From Perilla frutescens (taxonomy: Eukaryota > Streptophyta > Magnoliopsida > Lamiales > Lamiaceae), in assembly GCA_026008535.1 (NCBI GenBank), contig BRKX01000014.1, positions 23,954,694 through 24,018,693 of the forward strand: a DNA stretch of 64,000 bases, written 5' to 3'. This document shows positions 36,716 through 48,075 of the stretch, piece after piece. The stretch's first letter is position 1. Each line of letters starts with the position of its first letter. The translations under genes and the position numbers were made by a program. The notes under the pieces were generated by a model that did not search any database, was not told where the DNA came from, and worked only from the letters and a program-made list of their open reading frames with translations.

Positions 36716-37379
36716 TCAATTCAGTTCAAATACAGCTTCAACTTCAGCGAGTTCTTTAGCGACAAATATGAAGCGAGACTCAACTGATCATTCAACCGCC
36801 GAAGCCGTCATATCAGTTGGATTGTATCCCAACTGAATCAGGATAAGTTTTTTTTTCAAAGCTTATCATAATTACATTATTACCGTTGCGATTATGAAAT
36901 TTCTTATATTATACTCAAACGGTTACAATTTAAAAATAGGGTTCTATCTCACATTGCTGCAATTAATATCTCTGCGTTGATATTAAATCAACTCTTCAAA
37001 CTTGAAAAAGAAAATATTTTCTTACTGAGATATAAATAGCAAGATCTGCAGAAAATATTTTGTTATTTATGGCAACTACCCCATTCTCAGATAAGCTACT
37101 TCTCAACCACAAGATCATAAATTTACTTCTTTATCAAACGGTTGAGATGTAATTCTCATTAATTCAGCTAATCTTCCATCAAATTTGATGGCTGATCAGC
37201 TAAGAAAAGCAATCGAGTGCCGTCGATTCCTGCATGCAAAGCTAAATAAATATGTGCACAGAGATGAAGGCTCTGATCATCTGCATATTCTTTCTCTCTC
37301 TTGCTTTGATCATCTGCTAAGTCTTCTCTCTTCTCAAAAACACTTGCTCTCTAAACTAAAACAGCATCTTTTTGCAGAT
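36716..37379 (+). promoter_or_regulatory. Spacer B-C with promoter-like words (copy 2)
   Basis: TACCGTTGCG at 36881-36890, CAAACGGTTAC about 40 bases later, TATAAATAGC at 37031-37040. An upstream in-frame ATG at 37188 exists here, but copy 1 reads ATA at that place, so the shared ATG at 37380 is preferred as the start of module C. Confidence 0.45.
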
Positions 37380-38940
37380 ATGAAGCCCCCATTTCAGACG
37401 GTCGATGCAAATCTACTTATTAAGAAGCTGAAGAAAGATAAAACTCTAAGCCTAGAGTATCTTAACGCATGCCTCGGCTCTGAAAACTTTCAAAGGATTT
37501 ATAGGCCATTGGCGGCAACTGGGTTGCTACTATTTTTGACGATCGTGCCACTCAAGAACTTACCTTCTCATGTTGAGGAGTTCTATTATAACGTAACCAT
37601 CTCCGGTGACAACATCATTTATACCGTCCGGAGCAAGGCGATCACAGTGATGAAAGAGATGATGATGTCTACCCTTCACCTTCCAGGCGATGGTCCAGAC
37701 GTTATGACCCTGTAAATACGCACTATTGGATGCTTGGAAGCTTCCTCACGTCAACCACTATGACTATTCACACAGGCTGAAGGAGAGTATGCTAAATGAT
37801 ATCCTCCAACTCTTAGATATCGCCGGCCATATTCTACATGGCAACTTTGAGACAGTCCACTTCTCGGACATCAAAGCCCATCTCACAGCCGCTCTATACT
37901 ACGGATGTAAAGCCAACTGGGCCTCTTTCATCCTTGCTCAATGGTGAGCTAATGTAGAGCGAACGGCCTATGACCCATCCACTGGCTCATTTCGCGAAAA
38001 GATCGGGTTTATGAGTCGCATAAGCCATATCATTCAAAGCCAATTTCATGAGGTCATCCCAAATGGCGAACAGCTCAAAAGAAGGGACATGCTCCCTACT
38101 ATCTACGGCCATCCATTCCCGAAGCGTTCACGTCGATAAGGGCCTTCCAACTCAGGTCGTGGAAAGGCACCTTTGGAGGCACCCGTCAGCTCATTTGACG
38201 AAAGAGAGCTGATGATTGAGAGCGAACCTGTTTCAAGGCTGAGTGATCGGCCTACAATATCAGCCAGCTCCCAACCTCTACCGTTAGTCCAACGTAACTC
38301 CATTAAGGTTGAGTTTGAAGTAGTTCTAGACCATCAGCTGAGAAGCTGTTTCGGTCTTGTTGAAGACACATACTCCTCTCTGTTCGACCAACTGCGGCGG
38401 TACCTGCAGTACCATATATAGCGATTTCAACTGGATGAGTCAACAATGTTCCACCTCATCCACATCCGTGGCTCCACCTTCTGGATCAATGAAGGAACAT
38501 GGAGTAGAAACTGGATTAATCATTCACTCTCCTCGCCACCTACGCTTTCAGAGATAATGGATTCGATGATCAAGCAAATCCAACTGAACATACCAGCCGA
38601 TGCTCCTCTCCATGATAATGAACCGGCCAACTCCTCATGCACACCCTTCGTTGATGATCCACCCATTCCTTCAATTGATGAGATCTTCAACAACTTGGCC
38701 TCGATGAACTTCAGAGAGCAAGCAGTCTCTCTCACCTCTGCTCCAGGTCAGTTCATGACAACTGAAGAAGCATATGCATGGCTCTCCTCACCCATACAAA
38801 TTCTTTTAGTTCCCTCAATTCATGATGACAATATGGCAACTGCGTTCACCTTTCTGCCAAACTTGTCCCTACCATCATGCGACCCATTCCACCTTTTGGA
38901 TGATGCCAAAAAGGGGGAAGAAGAACAGATAGATGATTGA
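37380..38940 (+). pseudogene. Accessory module C, copy 2
   Basis: About 520 codons. Open from 37380 to 37713, then a frameshift; the remainder is in one frame to TGA 38938-38940 with stops at 37945, 38137 and 38419. Parts: KLKKDKTLSLEYL; EFYYNVTISGDN and MSTLHLPGDG (matching the A and B N-terminal blocks); LLDIAGHILHGN; ANWASFILAQW (the NWA-x-F-x-x-Q block); IGFMSRISHIIQSQF; PFPKRSRR; FDQLRRYLQYHI, FHLIHIRGSTFWINEGTWS (the YWYLWR...HGMSFWRREERWS region, weakly kept); and an acidic end. The most divergent of the three modules. Function unknown. Confidence 0.65.
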
Positions 38941-39578
38941 TGCTTAACTCTTTGGGATCAAATTCAAAGAGAAATTCATCATGAGGGGGAAGATAAGCTT
39001 CAGGGGGAAGCATGGAGGATGCAAGGAGCTCGAGAAAAAGGAGAATTGGGCAGAAAGAAAAGGAGCAAAGAAGCAATTTTCAGGGAGTAGATTAGTAGTT
39101 TTAACTACTCTTGAAAATATAATATGCTTTAAAGTGAATATATATAATATACTTTTCGACCATGCTTATAATGCTCATGCTCTGTTACTTCAAATATGAT
39201 TAAGTTAAATGCTCTGATAATGCTCTGATACTTTAATGAAAAATGGTTGAATACTCTGATGCTTGAATGAATAAATGCTCTAATACTGGAATGAAAGCAT
39301 GCCCAAAGTGAAAGAATGAGAAAATGCTCTGAAATTTGAAGTCTAATTGCTCTAATACTTGAATTTCATGCATATCTTAAATGCTTTAATACCTGAATAA
39401 CAGCATGAATGACAAATGATAATGACAAATGCTCTGATACTTGAATGAAATTCATAAATCAAATTTTCTCTCAAACCTGCTCTGAATTTGCTCTGAAACT
39501 GCTTAAGCAAACTTGCTACATTTGCAGCTTTTTCCATCATCATCATCAAAGTTTTGACATCATCAAAAAGGGAGAAAT
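38941..39578 (+). repeat. 3' non-coding tail: GGGGGAAG tracts, degenerate tandem repeat, polypurine tract
   Basis: Starts with several GAGGGGGAAG/CAGGGGGAAG purine blocks. From about 39,178 to 39,500 comes a degenerate array of 35-45 base units based on AATGCTCTGATACTTGAATGA. The final AAAAAGGGAGAAAT (39565-39578) touches the 3' LTR and is the polypurine tract. Confidence 0.75.
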
Positions 39579-41113
39579 TGTTAGGAAAAACTATCAAGGA
39601 ACCCCTAGATTAGGTTTTGATGAGATGTCAAAATTATTTGTGAAAAACTGACTAAAATTCAAGTTGCAGATCGGAGCTGATTAATCCAGGGCATCATAAA
39701 AAAGGATATCAAGCAAAGTCAAAGTCAACCAATCAAGAGTATGGTCTGCAAGCTGAAGGATACGTCATTTAGTCAAAAGTCAACTGAACTGAGAAGTCAA
39801 AAATTTGAACAGTTGAAACAAACTGACAACTAAGACAGTTAAGCTGAGGGAGAAAAGAGTCAACTAAGGGAACTGATAAGAGATCAGTTTAAACTAAAGA
39901 CTGGAAGTATCCAACTGATGACCAAATGGAGCAATAGCCAAACTCAGCTGACGAGCTCAAAACTGCCAACTGGAGCAATAGCCAAACTCAGCTGACGAGC
40001 TCAAAATTGCCAACTGGAGCAAGAGCCAAACTCAGCTGACGAGCTCAAAACTGCCAACTGGAGCAATAGTCAAACTCAGCTGACAAGTCCAGAACTGTCA
40101 ACTGGAACTCAAAGCTGCCAAGAAAACTGAAGCCAGAGAACCCTGGAGTTTATTGCTCAAACTGCCGAATCTTGGAATAAATACTTCAACAAAGATCCTA
40201 GAATTAAATATCCAATGAAGATCGATTGGCAGAGTAACGGCTACTTCAAACCAAAAGCTCCAAGCGATCATTCACCATTGATGATCCAACAGAGGCACCG
40301 ATCAATGGACAATGGAACACAACGGTCATAAAATCACTCCTCTATAAAAGACGAGTGAATCAGAGTTTAAAAATAACTCTTAAGAGCATAACCAAGAAGA
40401 ATCCTTCGCCTACAAAACTTTCGCATATACAAGCAAGAGCTTTTCTTTCTCCCTCCCACTCAAGCTCAAGTTCAGCGTTTGATAGAAACTGTGAGAGTTC
40501 AACTAAGAAGAAGAAATCCACAGAGTCAAGATAATCAGCCAGCTATTGACAATCCAGCCAGGGCAGTCTTCTCAGTTTCAGCTACACAACGATCAACTAC
40601 TCAGCTCAATTGAAGGAGCACATCAGTTTATAACCCCTGTTCAAGACTAACCTCTTGAAGATCGAAAGAGATCTAAAATCTTGTAAAGACGACAATAGCA
40701 CCTACCTTCCTAGTGAGCAGTTAGGGACTTCAAGTATGAGCCGTCGACTCGCTGAGGTAGCGAGCAGTTACCAGGTTCAACCAACTGTCCTTCATTGTAT
40801 AATTTGTAAAGAAACTCAAGTTATATAGTGAAGTTGCCCTTCTGCGGAAGGAAGAGAAGGCATAGAAGTTTGAAGACTTCGAACCTCTATAAATTGCTTG
40901 TGTGCTGTACTATTTTGGTTATTGCATATCTTTGAACTGCACACAATATTACACAAGCTGCACTTAAACTGTCTTAACTTTTCAATAAATTTGTGTATAG
41001 ATAAGTTTCTCTAAGCGAGTCAAAGGGCCCTGTCATTCCGCATTTGAAGAAAAAGTTTGGATCAGTTTATTCACCCCCCCTCTAAACTGATATCGACTCG
41101 CCCGGGACCAACA
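39579..41113 (+). repeat. 3' LTR of SIRE-like element
   Basis: 1535 bases, TGTTAGG to CCAACA, followed by the TTCTT duplication (41114-41118). It carries four copies of the 44-base unit at 39923-40098, where the 5' LTR has seven. Confidence 0.93.
39923..40098 (+). repeat. 44-base tandem repeat in 3' LTR, 4 units
   Basis: Four units filling 176 bases exactly, ending with the same variant unit (AAGTCCAGAACTGT) as the 5' LTR array. Confidence 0.95.
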
Positions 41114-41118
41114 TTCTT

Positions 41119-43258
41119 CAATTTTCGACGCAACTTAAATCTAAACTTCTTCATGGATGTCGTCTCTTTTCCTTGAAGCAGTCGTCTGACTTCATGGCTC
41201 CTGCTGGTGATCACCATTACTTTGCAGGCGTAAAGATCGCACATCTGGACTTTACTACACACTTGGAACTTACTTGCCAACATTCCTTAGATCACCTTTA
41301 AACACAACGAGCCGAGAAATTACATTAGAACCGCGCATCCTAACCTTGGAGAATACTATCTGGCACTACTTGGATTCTACTTCCTACTTAGGAAATTCCA
41401 CTGCTTGCTCATTCAACGATGACTAAATAATACTGCTATATACTCTTTGCTCTATTCCAAGATCTATACTCGAGTTCTATGAGTGGAATAAAAGGGAAAC
41501 AAATGCCTCTGAGTGAAGGCTTTATTTGATCAACAGTTCTTTAACAAGATCAAAAGCTAGAAATGATACAACACTAGGTTATATATGCCAAAAATTTTAC
41601 CTTTTCAGAGGACTTATAACTCGAATGGTCTTTGTTCATAACAAAGATATAGAAGAAATCGACGGTTAGCAACTGAGAACCGTGCTGGAATATTTTCAAA
41701 AAGGTGACAACATAGCCTAACAAGGAAGTGCTATTACTGATTCTTGATGATCAAGGAGTATCATCCAAAAAGATTACAAGCTATCCAAGAGGATATGATC
41801 GAACAAATTTCAAATGATATAAATGAAGAATTTCAAATGATATGAAGCTATTGAAAGGAGATCGATTCAATTAACACGAAAATGAATAAATAGACTCATC
41901 AAAACTTCTATCGAAATGAAACTCTCGATCCACCAAACACTAGGTCTATCTTCTTAACGATCTTCTTCGGGTTCTCTCCTTCTTTCTTGAGCGAAACACA
42001 TCTTCTTCTTCTTCTTTACGAGGTTGCTATGAAATAGCACGAGTCAGCGGGACTCAAATGGCTGCACTTGGCCGGGAAAGCAGCCTCCGGAGATGACTTC
42101 TTACTCATCGAAAGGAATACGACAAAGCGAATTAATCTATGGCACCTCCTAGACTCAAAACAGCTTGACTTCAACGTCTTTTGGAAGCTCGGTAGAACAT
42201 CGATATATCTTTAAACTATCTTGGCTACAGTCGTGACGACAATATTTATCTTCATTTTAGATCGACATGAAACAAGTGATAATTCTGAGCACTGAACGCG
42301 TCGCAACCTTGGATGTCCTTCCTTTGAATCAATGAGCTTCTATCGAAGTAAACGAGTCTTCATTCCTTGCAAATGCGATTGGATCTTCAGACAAGACTTC
42401 TCTTGAGTTGAAAACTTATACAGGGATTTCTCGAACTTGCATTAGACCCGCAATCTGATAACTCGCCTTTAACTTGACTGCTCCTCTTCTTGATTCTGAA
42501 TTTAACTTCATAACCTCACTCTCGCTTTCGCTATCGGAACCCTCAATCTTCTTACGAACATCGTTGTGATAGAAATGTTCTTTCGAACAACTCTACTTAA
42601 TGGTAGCTCCACGAGAGGGAACTTATTTAATCTAGTTTCTCAAGAGAACCTAAAGGGAATCCTAGAATTCTCCTTAATTCAAACTCGCTATAGTCTATGT
42701 TCTAACTATATTCTCTATACCTCACTTATCCTCTACTCATTTTTAGATCCTTTCCTTATGGACAGTAGACGAGCCTTTATCACAAAGAAGATTTTTAAAT
42801 CAACTTTCAAAATTTATAACTCAAAAATTTTAACGATCTAAAATGATCGATATAGTTTGAGTATCTACAGAAAATAATATTCTGAAATGATTTGCTGCTT
42901 GCTCGAATCCATAATGATTCAAAACTCTTTACAAAATAATTAAACTAGAACTTACTTTAATAAGTTCCATTTTAAACTTTGGTAATACCAAAACTTTTAT
43001 TTCATAAAGAAATAATGTTCGATTTTCAAAATCGACTAACCTTGCCTTTGCTCAAAACTTTTCACCTTATCCTGCACTTTTAAAAGTTATACCAAATATA
43101 ATCAAAATACTTTAATTTGATCATACCTTAACTTTGTTAAAGATGTGATGGTGATGATGAGCTGGGGGTTGCTGATTAATACCTTTGAACAATTCAATAT
43201 TCACATAGAATTCAATCAATCATTTCAAGAAGATACAGGTCTGCAAAGTTGCAAACCT
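41119..43258 (-). other. Main internal region of outer LTR element, non-coding
   Basis: 2.1 kb without a convincing ORF on either strand. On the minus strand it follows the primer site and would be the 5' leader and gag position. Short frames exist (41071-41283 minus, 42566-42841 plus), but neither has a recognisable domain. The absence of gag and pol supports a non-autonomous element or one that lost its coding region. Confidence 0.65.
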
Positions 43259-43270
43259 GCTCTGATACCA
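43259..43270 (-). other. Primer-binding site of outer element (initiator Met tRNA)
   Basis: GCTCTGATACCA on the plus strand, that is TGGTATCAGAGC on the minus strand, two bases from the LTR end. It fixes the element's orientation. Confidence 0.9.
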
Positions 43271-43272
43271 TC

Positions 43273-46200
43273 TATAACAGCCCGGTCCCTTAGGTGGTCA
43301 TTTTTAATGGGGACGGGGTGTTAGGCGTAAAAGCCGAAAGATTAATCGGAGATCTGGAGGGGTGTTTCTAGAATTAACTAAGTTAGCACCTCAAAAAGTT
43401 AGGCCACTTAACTTCATGACTTAGAATAACTATCGAACTAAAGAGGTAAAAGAATTCAATCGAGTTAAAGGAACGCCATATCACAGGCCAATCAAGATTT
43501 AAACAGAATCCAATGACAGGTAGATAGAAATTCGACTCTTTAAATAAACAAGACCTCTTCATAGGTCACATCAACTAAGACCCATTAATAGGTCGGAGTC
43601 AAACAAATCATATTGTCCCATTCATAGGACGAAATAAGAAAACAACTTAAGATTAACTGGAAACGAGTAGAATCATGCTTGAATGAAAAGCCTCTTTGTA
43701 GGCGAACAACAATAACAAGCATGCAAGATTCATTTACAAGCCAACTGCAAATGAATAGATACCGAAATTCTCAACAAGTATGACTACTCAAATAACTTGG
43801 AATCAATAAAGGTATAAACGGGTATGTCACAAGAACATGCTTTAACTTCTCAAGGACTTTATCAATAATTGGAATTATAGCATTTAAGACATGCTATTAT
43901 CAAGAATCAAGTTACATGCATCAAGACTAAATATCAGATTTTAGAGTACTTAGCAGAAACATAGCGGAAGAAAATCATGTAACCATAAAGCAACAACTTT
44001 GGAACTTAAACAACTCAAGCAACCCCACCAGCAGCACATCACCGACCTCAGCATCTCAACCTGCAAACATTTGAAAAAGAGGGCATGAGCATTAATGTAA
44101 TCAGTGGGGTTTTACGAGAAAACTCTTTAATAACTTTGAAATATCCAATTATAAAATGGCGGCATATGGAGAGCAAAACGCAAAAGCCCTCTCTATATCC
44201 GCAAAACCTTTTATTTCCTTTCCTGGAGCCTTTTCTGGCTCAAACCTAATGTCTACTGCACTCTTAGATATGCCTTAGGATAAGAGAGGGGCTACCTCAA
44301 ATACCCTACCGCGTATGCGAGGGGATTACCCAGCACTGACTCCCTTTACTTTATCAAATAATACAACATTAGTGACACGAATGTCACAACATGATAATGC
44401 AATAAAACTGTTCTTTAAGCTCGATAACTTGCTTAGTAATAATTGAATAATAACATTCAACATGAAAACCTTAACCTTAACTCCTTAATACTTAATCCTC
44501 AACCTTGAATTCTCATATTCAAACCTTAATATCAAAGAATTAATGCTAAATCATACTAGCATAAATCAAACCTAGATTAAAACCTCTAGATTGCATTCCT
44601 TAATAAAGGCTATAACCTTAATGCCACAAGGGAATACTATGATCAACCTTCAAGATATTACTCACTTAAAACAACCTTCCTCAATCATAATATCAACAAT
44701 AACTTACCTTATGATCATGATCGTCTATACTTTAAATAATTCAACTATAAGATATCACAACATATCAAATCATAACATCCTTTACTTAATCAAGAGCTCA
44801 AATAACAATAAACAATATCATGCTATAACTTCCTTCCTTTCCTTTCCTTCCTTTGTACAGAGACTAATCAGGCAGAGCATAAAATATTTTAATTGGATAT
44901 TCATCTTGACCTATCATGCTTTTAGAGCTTAATAGCTCAAACCTTATACTTGATTTAGAACCACCCACCTTGATGATGAGCATCTCGATGACGAGCACGT
45001 GGATGAAGCAACGGGCTGAAAATCCTTCCTTGGTTATATTCGGGGCTCACATCTTCCTACAAAAGCCGATTCATCGACTTAGCGGCCTTCTTCGAAGATT
45101 TCTAACATCTAATGAGAAATCAAATGATACTTAGCCTTTCCTCCCTTAACTAGGACTTAAACATACATTTCACAACTTTAGAACCTTTATAAAACATGAG
45201 GGTTTGAAAGACTTGAGTTTAGAACAAGCTTGAAGCAAAAACTTGGCTGCAGAAGCCTTTCACGGGCCGTGCTAGGCCTTGATGTTAGAATAATATGCCC
45301 ATAATTTCTGACATGGGCCGTGCAAACCTTGCATGGGCTGTGCTAGCCTTGCACGGTCCGTACTAGCTCTCCAGATCCTCGCCTAGAGCTCTGCACTGCC
45401 TTGCACGGGCCGTGCACTCTCACGAACCTTGAAAACTTTTGATCGAAGTGTTGGTCGAGGCGTTACTCGGCCGCCTCTCCCATTTCTCGACATTTTAAAC
45501 TTAAAAACAAGGCTTAACATGTAGCCAAAACTTAAAAATATGCATATTTTAAACTTGAAAAGAAATCGACATTATAACGACATTATACGATTAACTCCTT
45601 TAAGTATTTAGAAATAACGATGAAATCTAAATACAAAACTTAAACGGAACTTTAAATACGGAACTTAAATATGAAACTTAAATAAAATAAACGAGCAATG
45701 AAATAACGAGAGCGATAATGAAGTATGATAATGAAAGACAGAAAGGAAATGCGGAAATGAATAAGAAAAGGACTTGAATCTGACGTCGACGAAATAGAAT
45801 GGATGAAGTCGAGTGCGCCGAAGGAAGGTAGCTAGCTCAGCGTCTCGTCGATTCGCAACCGTGGCAGAGTCACCTGCTACAACCCGATGGTGTCCCTAGC
45901 ACCTTCCTCCGAAGCATATCTTCCTCGCCACTCCGCTCATTGACTCGGAGGTGAACTCACGAAGAGACTCCTTTCGACTTTTTCTCAGAGCTTTGCTATT
46001 CTGTCGATTTTTGAGAATGAAGAAGTGAAGAATGAGCAAAAAATGTGAAAGGGGGCCTCTCCTATTTATAGGAAAAGGTTTGGCTTCCCCTGGAAGCCAT
46101 TCCAGTGTAGAAACACTGCTAAAGTTACTCTGGGTTTGGTTAAAAGCTGTTTTATTCGATGTCGAGGTCCAAATGACTTCAGACACAAAATCTGAAAATA

Positions 46201-46780
46201 CCAGGAGACTTGTTGGCTCGAGTACTATTGAACCAACCTGACTCAGGATGAAAAATAGTTCGTCAGAAGAAAGACGAGTAAAGATTTTTTTTTTTTGGAA
46301 TTACTTTTTATTATTCACTCAGACTGACAGATTTTGATTCACAGTGTTCGATTGACCTCAGAATGGAAATCCGTGAACGCCAACGGATTCCTTGAATCAT
46401 TTCCCATAAGAGGATCCTGACAGAACAAGACTTGGATCAACAAGGAGGATCTCGTAAATTTCTCAAATCACGAACGCACGCAAAAGTTACTATTCATAAA
46501 TCCTTTAAATACGTTTTTCATCACCGGGACCTCAAACGACTTCAGATTTAAAATCCGAAAACACCGGCATACTCCTTGAGTTTAAACCTTTCTAAAAAGA
46601 CCAAAATCGTCCATAACAGAGTTAAGATCAAAATTTCAAAAATACGATTTCACAAAAATTTGACCCCTAAAGTCGTGACTGACATCTGACTTTACTTAAT
46701 CCTTATAAAAATCTCTTCATTAACTTCTTAATTACTCTTAAGAACTCTCCAATCCTGTTCTGAAAATCTGGGGCATTACA
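43273..46780 (-). repeat. 5' LTR of outer element
   Basis: 3508 bases, the longer and apparently undeleted LTR. Contains a cluster of GCACGGGCCGTGC-type palindromes (45258-45411) and a TATA-like CCTATAAATAGG on the minus strand (46061-46072). Its inner terminal dinucleotide is TA instead of TG on the plus strand, a point change. Confidence 0.9.
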
Positions 46781-46785
46781 ACATA

Positions 46786-47233
46786 GAAGATAACATAGCC
46801 ATTTCGGATACTCTCCACTATCTCGCGACGGATATGAATCGGTGCCGCGGTAAAAATTTTAGGCAAATGGAGATGCTTCTGAAATTGTATGAATTCAAGA
46901 ACCTTCTTTGGAGTTTTGAATCATTCATACAACAGCCTGAAATAACTTACGATCAAAAAGCCAACAGTGTTAAGGTGACTCGGGAGTATTTTGATCGTTA
47001 CGAACCCAAGCATGTTAGTATTTTTGTTAGTTCATCTTAATATTATTTTCATAATATATCAATTAATCAAATTAAAATTTGTGATTTAGAAGTGCCCGTG
47101 TTGGAGAGTGTTTAGGTATCGTGGAATAGACCATCTTTATGCAATTCGTCAGATTATAGACATTAGTCGATTCGGTCAGATTGATATTGATACGCAGATG
47201 AATTATGTAGAAGATTATGATGGTGAAGATTAG
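46786..47233 (+). pseudogene. Myb/SANT-like gene, rest of exon 1 plus exon 2
   Basis: The frame of 6308-6382 continues here without a break (76 codons, 46786-47013). A GT-AG intron of 76 bases follows (47014-47089), then exon 2 (47090-47233, TAG). The protein would be 148 residues. Landmarks: FRQMEMLLKLYEFKNLLW, ITYDQKANSVKVTREYFDRY, then CPCWRVFRYRGIDHLYAI in exon 2. The middle block matches the Myb/SANT-like pattern (K-L-x-x-x-x-x-F-x-x-L-L ... W/Y-D-x-x-x-x-x-V-x-x-x-x-x-x-W/Y). No other stop or frameshift is seen, so the insertion looks like the only lesion. Confidence 0.6.
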
Positions 47234-47609
47234 TTGTTTTGTTAATATTTGTTAATCTTAAACTTTATGTGATGTTTATTACGATTTGAATTTTAAATGT
47301 ATGGGATATTTATTAGGGTTTGAATTTTATTCTGTTATCTATGTAGTGTTTTTTTTTTTACTCTATGTAAAATTCTCTTGTTTATTTCATTTTGAATTTT
47401 ATTCGGTTATCTATAAACATACATAACATTTATTTTTTTTTGTTTTATTCTGTTATAATTTAACACCATGACTTTCAATAGATAATTAATTAGAATTAAA
47501 TATTTATAATATTAAGTAATGAATAATTTGGTAAATTAAACTGATATTTGAAAATTAATTTGTTCGTGTATAAATATAGGATAAAACATTTTTTCAAAAT
47601 TTCTTGAAA
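47234..47609. other. AT-rich spacer
   Basis: Very AT-rich, with T-runs and no recognised gene. It may include the 3' UTR of the Myb/SANT-like gene. Confidence 0.5.
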
Positions 47610-48075
47610 AAATATTACACGACCATTTTCACAAAGAAAAATTGAAGTAATTATTAATTATAATTAAAATTCTCAACAAATATTGCACGATTATATTCGA
47701 ACTTACAAAATGAGTACGTGTCCATTAACTATTTTCACAAAGAAATTTTAAATTAATTATAATTTAAATTCATGTATATATATTGCACAATTATTATCGA
47801 ACTTATAAAATGAGTACGTGTCCATGACTATTTTCACAAAGAAATTTTAAATCAATATAATTTAAATTTATGTAAAAATACAACTACAATTATTATCGAA
47901 CTTATAAAATGAGTACGTGTCCACGACTATTTTCACAAATAAATTTTAAATTAATATAATTTAAATTAATGTAAAAAAATTGCACAATTATTATCAAACT
48001 TATAAAATGAGTACGTGTGAACGACTATTTTAACGAAGAAATTTTAAAGTAATTATTAATTATAATTAAATTAAA
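47610..48075 (+). repeat. Tandem array with about 99-base period
   Basis: The word TGAGTACGTG recurs at 47711, 47811, 47910 and 48008 (spacing 100, 99, 98). Each is embedded in a unit with ATTATCGAACTTATAAAATG and ACTATTTTCACAAAGAAATT. A partial unit precedes the first. Confidence 0.9.

Larger units (their letters stand above)
11083..41113 (+). mobile_element. Complete SIRE/Maximus-like Ty1/copia retrotransposon with long accessory region
   Basis: Bounded by TTCTT duplications (11078-11082 and 41114-41118) and TGTTAGG...CCAACA LTRs. Order: 5' LTR, initiator-Met primer site, gag, pol (protease, integrase, reverse transcriptase, RNase H), three accessory modules, polypurine tract, 3' LTR. Without the nested Athila element it is about 17.5 kb. 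The long gag with coiled coil, the large LTRs and coding DNA after pol point to the SIRE/Maximus lineage; that placement is by recognition, not phylogeny. Gag, pol and modules all contain stops or frameshifts, so the copy is dead. Confidence 0.85.
6383..46780 (-). mobile_element. Outer non-autonomous LTR retrotransposon (Tekay/Del-like LTRs), with nested insertions
   Basis: The element lies on the minus strand and is flanked by ACATA on both sides. Read on that strand, both LTRs begin TGTAxxGCCCCAG or TGTAGCACCCCAG, a start typical of plant Tekay/Del-type chromovirus LTRs. The primer-binding site at 43259-43270 is TGGTATCAGAGC (initiator Met tRNA). After removing the nested solo LTR and copia element, only about 2.5 kb of internal DNA remains (9064-9212, 10883-11082, 41119-43272), with no gag, RT or integrase recognised. 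It is best described as a LARD-like element mobilised in trans. The chromovirus link is inferred from LTR style only. Confidence 0.8.

Noticed and set aside
41071..41283. 70-codon minus-strand ORF as remnant gag of the outer element
   Set aside because: It crosses the boundary with the SIRE LTR, so part of it is junction artefact, and the rest matches no gag pattern.
44591..45134. Two plus-strand ORFs of 113 and 72 codons
   Set aside because: They fall in the LTR segment deleted from the other copy, have AT-driven composition and no domain, and run against the element's orientation.
47610..48075. CRISPR-like regular repeats
   Set aside because: Units are contiguous 99-base tandem repeats without unique spacers, in a plant nuclear context.
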